From Paraburkholderia sp. Ac-20340 (GTDB lineage: Bacteria > Pseudomonadota > Gammaproteobacteria > Burkholderiales > Burkholderiaceae): DNA of 64,000 nt. The stretch covers positions 1-64,000 of the forward strand of contig NZ_JAAGPR010000029.1 in the NCBI RefSeq assembly GCF_017104965.1. Direction: 5' to 3'. The stretch's first letter is position 1, and every line of letters begins with the position of its first letter. Under the pieces are notes generated by a model. It was given only the letters and a program-made list of their open reading frames with translations. It ran no database searches and was not told where the DNA came from. This document shows positions 58,364-64,000 of the stretch, in pieces. The translations under genes and the position numbers were made by a program.

Positions 58364-59563
58364 TCACCACTTGATCCGGTGCTTCTCGTCGGTTTCGCGG
58401 TGGCGCACGTCGTCGTCGCTATGCAGATAGAGGCTGGTCGTGCTCAGCGACGCGTGACCGAGGTTGTCGCGCACGAGGCGCAGATCGACATCGCCATCGG
58501 CCATATGCGAGCCCGCGCTATGCCGCAGCCAGTGCGCCGACGCGCTTTCGAGCCGCGCCGCGCGCGCCTGCGCGTGCTCCGCATCGGCTGATCCGACCGT
58601 TCCGCCCATCTCGCGCAGCCGTTGCGCGGCGCCCGCGAAAATCCCTTTGACGATGGTGTGCAGCGCCGTGCGCGTGAGCGGTTTGACCGATTTGCCGATC
58701 GGCAGCACGAGCGGCGTGGTTTCATGCGGCGCGGGCAGCGCACTGAGCTCGCGGGCGCGGCGATAGCGCGTAAGCTCGGTCATCATTTCGGCGGTTGCGG
58801 GCACGAGACGGCGGCGCTCGCCTTTGCCGAGCACATCGAGCCACCAGCGCTCCACGCCCGAACTGTCGCGCCGCACGAAAAAATCGCCCATCGTATTCGT
58901 GCCGACTTCGGAAATGCGCAGGCCGCCCAGATACAGCAGCGTGAGCAGCCAGCGGGTGCGGCCGTGGTGTTCGCGCTGGCGCGCGGTCTCGAGCGGCAGG
59001 CTGTCGACGTAAGCCTTCACCTCGTCCCAGAGTTCGCGTTCGAGATAGCGCGTGATACGCGGCGCCGCGCGGCGCGCGCGCTGACGCGACAGCGAAAGCG
59101 GATTCCCCGCCAGATAGCCCGCGCTCACCAGCCAGGAAAACAGCGCGTTGAGGATCACCATCGCCTGGCGCTGGCTCGTGGCGGAAAGCGGGCCGTAGAA
59201 CGGCCGCCAGCGCGGATCGTCGCGGGCGTGCTTGCGGCCGCCGCCCGCGACCCAGCGCGCGGCGGGCTGCGGATCGGCGAGAAATTGCTGATACGCGAGC
59301 AGATCCTCATGTGTGAGCGACGACAGCGGCTTGCCCAGTTGCACGATGGCCCAGAGCAGCAGGCGCTCGGCTTCCTTGCGGTAGGTCTCGAAAGTGGCCT
59401 TCGAATCGGCGATGCGCGCGAGCCACGCGCGGATTGCTTCGAGGTCGTTGGCCGCCGCGATCTGCATGCGGCCGTGCGCGCGATTGACGCCGTCGCGGCC
59501 ATCGAGATCGGCGGGCAGTTCGAGAGCGTCGAGCGGACGGGGAGCGAGCAGGGCGGTGTGCAT
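58364..59563 (-). CDS. Stand-alone tyrosine recombinase/integrase
   Basis: A 399-aa site-specific recombinase. N-terminal SAM-like core-binding domain (about 35-165: AIRAWLARIADSKATFETYRKEAERLLLWAI) and C-terminal catalytic domain with the Arg in LYLGGLRISEVG, the H-x-x-R box HWLRHSAGSH and LGHASLSTTSLYLHSDDD with the nucleophile Tyr. ATG 59563 is preferred; a TTG at 59569 is in frame. It is not next to phage genes or att-like repeats and sits in a chromosome-type context. Comparable lone integrases are common in Burkholderia; the biological target is unknown. Confidence 0.88.
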   Translation of the reverse strand: MHTALLAPRPLDALELPADLDGRDGVNRAHGRMQIAAANDLEAIRAWLARIADSKATFETYRKEAERLLLWAIVQLGKPLSSLTHEDLLAYQQFLADPQPAARWVAGGGRKHARDDPRWRPFYGPLSATSQRQAMVILNALFSWLVSAGYLAGNPLSLSRQRARRAAPRITRYLERELWDEVKAYVDSLPLETARQREHHGRTRWLLTLLYLGGLRISEVGTNTMGDFFVRRDSSGVERWWLDVLGKGERRRLVPATAEMMTELTRYRRARELSALPAPHETTPLVLPIGKSVKPLTRTALHTIVKGIFAGAAQRLREMGGTVGSADAEHAQARAARLESASAHWLRHSAGSHMADGDVDLRLVRDNLGHASLSTTSLYLHSDDDVRHRETDEKHRIKW

Positions 59564-59620
59564 GGGCAAAGCGTGACGGAAACCACGCGGACTATAACGC
59601 GGATCGCCCGCTGCCCGAAG

Positions 59621-59653
59621 GCCGCGCGAGCCTCGATGGAAGGCCCGCGCGGC
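59621..59653 (-). terminator. Hairpin between yqiK and the recombinase gene
   Basis: A GC-rich hairpin, arms GCCGCGCG (59621-59628) and CGCGCGGC with inner GCCT/AGGC after one mismatch. No T-run follows, so termination would need Rho or it only stabilises the yqiK message. Confidence 0.3.
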
Positions 59654-59665
59654 GAGTCGCGCCGA

Positions 59666-61423
59666 TTATGCCGTGGCGCTACCGTCGGTCAGGCGCGCTT
59701 CGTGATGCGCGGCATGAGAGGTATCGACGCCATTGATTGCGGGCGTCGCAGCGGGAGACGCCGCGGTGTGCGCGCCCTCGATTGTGCTCGCCACGCCCGG
59801 CACCATCGCCGGCAACGACGCGCCGTTCAGGCCGATTTCCTTGAGCAACGAATCGACGAGCGGCGCATGCGTGCGGTAAGCCAGCGCCGCCGACATCGCC
59901 TGCTCGGCGAGATTGCCGGTTCCGTTGCCGGTTCCAGTGCCCATTGCGCCCACGCCATCGGCAGCGATGCCGCCCTGACGATTGAGCCCATCGACCTGAA
60001 TGATCTTGATGCCTTCGATCGACTTCATCGGCTCGACGGTCTGCTCGATGATCGACGGCAGCGCCTGCAGCAGCGCGAGCTTGAACTTCAGGCTGGTCTG
60101 ATCGGAAGAAAGCGTGTTGATTGCGTCGTTCAAGGCGCGTTGCGCTTCGGCTTCGGCGATGCCTTTCTTGCGGGCCGCCTCGGCCAGCTCGACGATGGCC
60201 GTGGCCTGCATCTGCGCGGCTTCGCGTTCCGCGCGCGCCTTGGTCGTCACGTGCACAGCGCTGGTTTCCGCTTCCTGCGCGGCTTCGATCAGCGCGACCT
60301 GCTTGGCGCGGTCGGCTTCGGCGGTGCGGCGCGTGGTTTCCACGAGCTGCTCGGCCTTGACGGCTTCGGCGAGCGACTCATTGGCGCGCGCCTGGGCTTG
60401 CGATTGCGCCTCGGACTTCTGCGCGATGATGATCGCGCGTTCCTGTTCGGCGATCTGCGTGACCTTGGCCTGCTCGATTTCCTTCACGCGGATTTCGCGG
60501 TCGGCTTCCACCTTGCGCGAGCGCACGGCCTGTTCGCGTTCGATCTCCGACTCCTGCACCTGACGTTCCGCGCCGATACGGCTTTGCTCCGCTTCCTGAT
60601 GACGCTGCGCCTCGAAGGCGGTGATGCGCGCGTTCTGCTCCGCCGTGCGCGTCTTCACCTGCTGCTCCTGTTCGAGCTTCATGAAGGCTTCCTGCTGATC
60701 GATCTCGAGACGCTTGGAGAGCGCATCGCGATTCTTTTCGCGCACGGAAACTTCGGTATCCTGCTCGACTTCGTTGCGCTCCTTGCGGCGGCGCTCGGTT
60801 TCCTGCGTGAGCTTGGTGAGACCTTCGGCGTCGAACGCATTGTTCGGATCGAAGTATTCCTTCGAGGTCTGGTTGAAGTTGGTCAGCGAAACGCTTTCCA
60901 GTTCGAGACCGTTCTTGGTGAGGTCTTCTGCGACGGTGTTCTGCACGCCTTGCACGAATTTTTCGCGCGCGTCCTGCAGATCCTGCATGGTCATTTGCGC
61001 GGCGGTGGAGCGCAGCGCATCGACGAACTTGTCGTCCACCAGCGCGCGCAGATTTTCCGGCGCGAGCGTGCGCTGGCCGAGCGTTTGCGCGGCGGTGGAG
61101 ACGCCTTCGGCGGTGGGCGCGACGCGCACGAAGAAGGCCACGACGACATCCACGCGCATGCGATCTTTGGTGATCAGGCTGTCACGCGACGCGCGGCTGA
61201 CTTCGAGCTTCAGCGTGTTCATGTTGATGGGGATGACTTCGTGGAACACCGGCAGCACGACGGCGCCGCCGCTCATGATGACGCGCTGGCCGCCGAGGCC
61301 GGTGCGCACGAAGGCGCGTTCTGCCGATGCGCGTACGTAGAGACGCGCGAAGATCAGGCCGATCAGGCACAGGCCGACGATGACCGCGAGGCCGATGGCG
61401 CCGTAGAAGATGATGGTATCCAT
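59666..61423 (-). CDS. yqiK: Flotillin-like SPFH protein YqiK
   Basis: A 585-aa protein with an N-terminal membrane segment (FYGAIGLAVIVGLCLIGLIFA), an SPFH domain (about 30-200: VRTGLGGQRVIMSGGAVVLPVFHEVIPINMNTLKLEVSR, ALRSTAAQMTMQDLQDAREKFVQGVQ), a long Glu/Ala/Arg coiled coil (about 210-440) and a C-terminal part with an Ala/Gly-rich tail. This matches bacterial flotillins of the YqiK type (553 aa in E. coli), which scaffold membrane microdomains. It follows yqiJ after 90 bp, the pair known in E. coli. ATG 61423. Confidence 0.92.
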   Translation of the reverse strand: MDTIIFYGAIGLAVIVGLCLIGLIFARLYVRASAERAFVRTGLGGQRVIMSGGAVVLPVFHEVIPINMNTLKLEVSRASRDSLITKDRMRVDVVVAFFVRVAPTAEGVSTAAQTLGQRTLAPENLRALVDDKFVDALRSTAAQMTMQDLQDAREKFVQGVQNTVAEDLTKNGLELESVSLTNFNQTSKEYFDPNNAFDAEGLTKLTQETERRRKERNEVEQDTEVSVREKNRDALSKRLEIDQQEAFMKLEQEQQVKTRTAEQNARITAFEAQRHQEAEQSRIGAERQVQESEIEREQAVRSRKVEADREIRVKEIEQAKVTQIAEQERAIIIAQKSEAQSQAQARANESLAEAVKAEQLVETTRRTAEADRAKQVALIEAAQEAETSAVHVTTKARAEREAAQMQATAIVELAEAARKKGIAEAEAQRALNDAINTLSSDQTSLKFKLALLQALPSIIEQTVEPMKSIEGIKIIQVDGLNRQGGIAADGVGAMGTGTGNGTGNLAEQAMSAALAYRTHAPLVDSLLKEIGLNGASLPAMVPGVASTIEGAHTAASPAATPAINGVDTSHAAHHEARLTDGSATA

Positions 61424-61458
61424 TGCGATGTCTGACTCATGTGATGCCTCTCCCCCGG

Positions 61459-61511
61459 CCCCTCTCCCAGGGGAGAGGGGTGTAAAAAGTCCCTCTCCCG
61501 GAGGGAGAGGG
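61459..61511. repeat. Tandem GGGAGAGGG-type hairpins between yqiJ and yqiK
   Basis: Two perfect inverted repeats with the same core: CCCCTCTCCC/GGGAGAGGGG (61459-61468 and 61471-61480) and CCCTCTCCC/GGGAGAGGG (61491-61499 and 61503-61511). These resemble dispersed repetitive extragenic elements and may modulate the yqiJ/yqiK mRNA ratio. Confidence 0.7.
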
Positions 61512-61513
61512 AT

Positions 61514-62173
61514 TTAGGGAGAGGGAGCAGGATCGGGCCTTTTGATCGCCCGATAGAGCGAACCCGAAACCCGCGTAGTAATCAACACCGTTTGCCCGCG
61601 CACAAACACGAGCCCGGCTTCATCCGGTTCGACGCGAACGTAATGCGCCTGGCCGAATTCATCGACGAAACGCCCTTCAGCCGGATTGCCTTGCGTCGCT
61701 TCGCCCGTGACGATACGCACGGCTCGACCAATAAAATCGATCTCCGAAAGCGCGCTGGTTTCTTCCTGCGGCACGATGCGGCCAATCGGCTTGCCGGTTT
61801 TACGCACGAAAACCAGCGCAAGCGGCAGCGCCAGACACGCGGCAAATGCAGGCGGCAACATGAAATGAAATAGCCCGTGCAGCACCGATTGCAATAACAG
61901 CCCCGCAACCGCAAAGCCCGTGAGAAACAACACCAGTAAAACCAGAAACGGCACACGGCCTACATGCAGCCAGCCAAGAAATTGCCCGGCAAGCCCCGCT
62001 TCGCCGCCACTCGCCGCGTGATCGATATCGAATTGATGGGCAATCAGATTGCCCGCATGCGCGGTGACGCTAAATCCAAATAACAGCGTCACGCTTTCCA
62101 GAACGGCAATCACCAGCATGATGCCGATCGCCACGATGAATGGCGCATATCCCGCTTGCAGCAAGGAGGTCAT
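61514..62173 (-). CDS. yqiJ: YqiJ-type membrane protein with OB-fold (NfeD-like) domain
   Basis: A 219-aa protein with three or four TM helices (APFIVAIGIMLVIAVLESVTLLFGF; VPFLVLLVLFLTGFAVAGLLLQSVLHGLF; PPAFAACLALPLALVFV) and a C-terminal OB-like domain (IDFIGRAVRIVTGEATQGNPAEGRFVDEFGQAHYVRVEPDE). The LSEIDFIGRA, GEATQGNPAEGRFVDEFGQ.HY blocks correspond well to E. coli YqiJ (209 aa). NfeD-like proteins pair with flotillins; here yqiK follows. ATG 62173 with the SD GGAGGT 2-7 bp upstream. Confidence 0.9.
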   Translation of the reverse strand: MTSLLQAGYAPFIVAIGIMLVIAVLESVTLLFGFSVTAHAGNLIAHQFDIDHAASGGEAGLAGQFLGWLHVGRVPFLVLLVLFLTGFAVAGLLLQSVLHGLFHFMLPPAFAACLALPLALVFVRKTGKPIGRIVPQEETSALSEIDFIGRAVRIVTGEATQGNPAEGRFVDEFGQAHYVRVEPDEAGLVFVRGQTVLITTRVSGSLYRAIKRPDPAPSP

Positions 62174-62372
62174 TGAGTTTTTTCTGTTCTGCGTTATCCC
62201 GCTGTAAGTTTATATCGTTTTGATGCAATGCACTAAATGCACTGCGAATAAACGCGCAAATAAACTAATGCGGTGTGCATTAATCTAGCCTTTTGCGCGT
62301 AAAAATACCGTAAAGATTAGTGGCTTCGGTGACGGGATAATGACTGTCGCGAAAACTTAAATTAATTTGCGA
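62174..62372 (-). promoter_or_regulatory. AT-rich promoter region of yqiJ-yqiK
   Basis: 199 bp of unusually AT-rich sequence upstream of yqiJ. It contains a short inverted repeat around TGCACTAAATGCA and several TTAAT/TAAACT tracts on the minus strand. This is a likely promoter and may have an H-NS- or sigma-E-like control; I cannot fix the elements. Confidence 0.35.
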
Positions 62373-63221
62373 TTAAACCCTCGCGATCAGAAACGATTCG
62401 CCCATTGCGGGCCGCAAACCGTCGCTGCGATCGGCGAAATAACGCGCGACGATTTCCTCTGTGCCGATATGTTCGGCGTGCGAGAAACCGGCTTCGCGCG
62501 CGAGGTCGAGCATCTCCCCGGGCCGGAAGAAGCTCTCGAACGGCGTGCCCGCCGCCCGCGCGCGCTCGTAGACGGCGGCGTGCTGCGAACGCTCGGGTTC
62601 GTCGATCATGTCGAGCGGCAAGGTGAAGGTCATCGCCAGCGTGGTGCCGGGCGCAAGCTGCGCGATCTCGCGCAACGTAGCCAGATTCGCCGCGCGCGTG
62701 AGATACATCGACACGCCCGTGGATGCCACCACCGCGCGCTGCGCGACATCGAAACCCGCGCGCACCAGTTGCGCGCGCCACGATTGTCCAGCCTCGAAAT
62801 CGACGGCCACGAAGCGCAGCCAGTCCTGCTCGCGAAAACCCAGCTCGGCGAGACGCTGGCGTTTCCAGCTCTGCGTATCGGGTTGATCGACTTCGTACAC
62901 GTGCAGGCGCGAGGCGATCTCGGGATGACGCTGCGCGAACGTGTCGAGCCCCGCGCCCAGCAGCACGTATTGCGTGACGCCTTGCGCGTTCTGTGCGGCG
63001 ACCAGATCTTCGATCAACCGCGCGCGGCCCACGATCGACGCGCGGTAGCCACGCGTGCCTTCCGGGTCCATGTCGGGACGTTTGCGCCAGAACACGTCGG
63101 GCGCGGCAAGCTGCATGCCGATTTCGTCTTCGAGCACATGCGGTTCGGCATCGACCTGAACGTGCAGCGCGCGCCAGAGCGCGGTGCGCACGGCGCTGCT
63201 ATCGGGAATGGATGCGGGCAT
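62373..63221 (-). CDS. LCM-family SAM-dependent methyltransferase (second in window)
   Basis: A 282-aa enzyme of the leucine carboxyl methyltransferase-like family: QYVLLGAGLDTFAQRHPEIA (SAM motif), LHVYEVDQPDTQSWKRQRLAELG (acidic loop), RFVAVDFEAGQ, VVASTGVSMYLTRAANLATLREIAQLAPG, and a C-terminal GESFLIARV. It differs clearly from the copy at 7354. ATG 63221 has AAGGAG 6 bp upstream; the frame begins ten codons earlier without an SD. A LysR gene ends 36 bp upstream in the same direction, so it may be its target or operon partner. Substrate unknown. Confidence 0.82.
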   Translation of the reverse strand: MPASIPDSSAVRTALWRALHVQVDAEPHVLEDEIGMQLAAPDVFWRKRPDMDPEGTRGYRASIVGRARLIEDLVAAQNAQGVTQYVLLGAGLDTFAQRHPEIASRLHVYEVDQPDTQSWKRQRLAELGFREQDWLRFVAVDFEAGQSWRAQLVRAGFDVAQRAVVASTGVSMYLTRAANLATLREIAQLAPGTTLAMTFTLPLDMIDEPERSQHAAVYERARAAGTPFESFFRPGEMLDLAREAGFSHAEHIGTEEIVARYFADRSDGLRPAMGESFLIARV

Positions 63222-63257
63222 CGGCGTCTCCTTGTCGTGCGCAAGCTGCATAGTGCG

Positions 63258-64000
63258 CTAGCTTAACGAATTCGTATCCTGCGCCGCCGGGCTGTACACC
63301 TCGGCGCTCACGGTCCGCAGCGCTTCGATCATCACTTCGGCGGCGGGCGACAGCAGCTTGTCGGCGCGCGTGATGATGCCGAAGTCGTCCATCTGGCAAT
63401 CCATCGGCAGCGGCAGGATCGCCACCATGCCGTGCGCCGCGTAGTAGCGCGCGACGTCGCCGGTCAGCACGGCGATCATGTCGCTTTGCTCCAGCACGCG
63501 CGTGATAAAGAGCAGCGCGGGCGTTTCCACCACGTTCGACGGCGGCGCAAGACTCGCGCGCTGGAACATCAATTCGAAACGATGGCGCAGTACGCTGGCC
63601 ACCGGCGGCACGACCCAGGTGGCGCGGGCGACATCCGCGAGCGCGAGCGGCCTGGCCGGCGCCTGCGCGAGCAGCGGATGCCCCGGCCGCACGACCGCGC
63701 ACACCGGCTCGCCGGTGAGCGGTTCGTAACGCAGCGCGAGTTTGTCGTGTTCGGCGGAAAGGCGCCCGAGCACCACGTCGAGTTTGTCCTGCGCCAGATG
63801 TTCGAGCAGCACGTTGCTGGCGTCGATCTGCACGGCAATGCGCATGTTCGCATGCGTGCGCTTGACGGCCGCCACGGCGGCCGGCAGCACGCGCACGCCA
63901 GGCGAGGTGATCGCGCCCACCGCCACATGCCCGAGCCGCCCGGCCTTGAGCGCAGTCAGTTCTTCCTGCGCCTGGTCGAGACTGCCGAGCACCGCGCGCG
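63258..64000 (-). CDS. LysR-type regulator (partial, cut by window edge)
   Basis: The C-terminal ~247 residues of a LysR-family regulator; the HTH lies beyond the right edge. Visible: the linker helix (LDQAQEELTALKAGRLGHVAVGAITSPGVRVLPAAVAAVKRTHANMRIAVQI), LLEHLAQDKLDVVLGRLSAEHDKLALRYEPL, VVRPGHPLLAQ and FITRVLEQSDMIAVLTGDVARYYAAHGMVAILPLPM. The domain resembles the GbpR/PcaQ-like LysR branch used in sugar or aromatic catabolism. It precedes the methyltransferase gene by 36 bp. Confidence 0.88.
   Translation of the reverse strand, partial: RAVLGSLDQAQEELTALKAGRLGHVAVGAITSPGVRVLPAAVAAVKRTHANMRIAVQIDASNVLLEHLAQDKLDVVLGRLSAEHDKLALRYEPLTGEPVCAVVRPGHPLLAQAPARPLALADVARATWVVPPVASVLRHRFELMFQRASLAPPSNVVETPALLFITRVLEQSDMIAVLTGDVARYYAAHGMVAILPLPMDCQMDDFGIITRADKLLSPAAEVMIEALRTVSAEVYSPAAQDTNSLS

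Noticed and set aside
58364..59563. Prophage or genomic island boundary at the integrase
   Set aside because: No tRNA gene, direct-repeat att sites, phage structural genes or composition change around it.
58622..61435. 937-codon plus-strand frame opposite the recombinase and yqiK genes
   Set aside because: It spans two real minus-strand genes; the apparent Leu/Gly/Phe-rich repeats are the complement of the YqiK coiled coil.

Overview
The window is GC-rich, densely coded DNA from a beta-proteobacterium, almost certainly a Burkholderiaceae member (Burkholderia/Paraburkholderia/Caballeronia). The evidence is the gene complement: a Burkholderia-type 5S rRNA 3' end, a group 1 sigma-70 gene, a beta-proteobacterial cellulose operon, a general porin, a sad/ptrR pair and many LysR regulators. 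Nothing in it looks like an intact prophage, plasmid backbone or CRISPR locus. Because rpoD here is not next to dnaG, the contig could be a secondary chromosome; this is an inference.

Layout. 1-2,500: the 3' end of a 5S rRNA gene and its terminator, then a three-lipoprotein operon (CsgG-like, DUF4810, DUF799). 2,500-8,220: rpoD, a GFA-domain protein, and a poorly understood unit made of an HTH regulator divergent from an unknown 373-aa protein plus a leucine-carboxyl-methyltransferase-like enzyme. 8,237-23,726: one minus-strand cellulose operon in the order bcsB-bcsZ-bcsC-(31-aa ORF)-bcsE-bcsF-bcsQ-bcsA-bcsG-bcsR. It covers the synthase, c-di-GMP sensing, outer-membrane export, endoglucanase and phosphoethanolamine decoration. 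24,278-27,460: an O-methyltransferase and a TonB-dependent siderophore receptor with a Fur-box-like site.

27,765-34,043: an aromatic ring-cleavage locus, with GntR and a double-HTH LysR divergent from LigB/LigA extradiol dioxygenase subunits, an AAHS-type MFS importer and a porin. 34,099-37,078: a periplasmic unknown, an ABM-domain protein and nasT-nasS nitrate sensing. 37,573-41,276: clcA-type CBS transporter, marR and an HPP-CBS membrane protein, with near-identical palindromes upstream of marR and of the HPP gene, then a telomere-like hexanucleotide repeat and a His/Pro-rich lipoprotein.

42,130-48,396: a GNAT enzyme and a stressosome-type operon (rsbR-rsbS-rsbT-HATPase/SpoIIE phosphatase-HATPase/histidine kinase-hybrid kinase), which appears to feed a phosphorelay instead of a partner-switched sigma factor. 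48,797-53,037: small unknowns, an orphan MlaC-like protein and an AI-2E-type membrane protein. 53,332-58,344: sad/ptrR, and a DHA2 efflux pump divergent from a LysR with a perfect palindrome. 58,364-64,000: a stand-alone tyrosine recombinase, yqiK/yqiJ, a second LCM-type methyltransferase and a LysR gene cut by the window edge.

Starts were moved from the longest frame where a Shine-Dalgarno sequence, signal peptide or family alignment argued for it. Family calls rest on motif recognition by eye; no database search was run.
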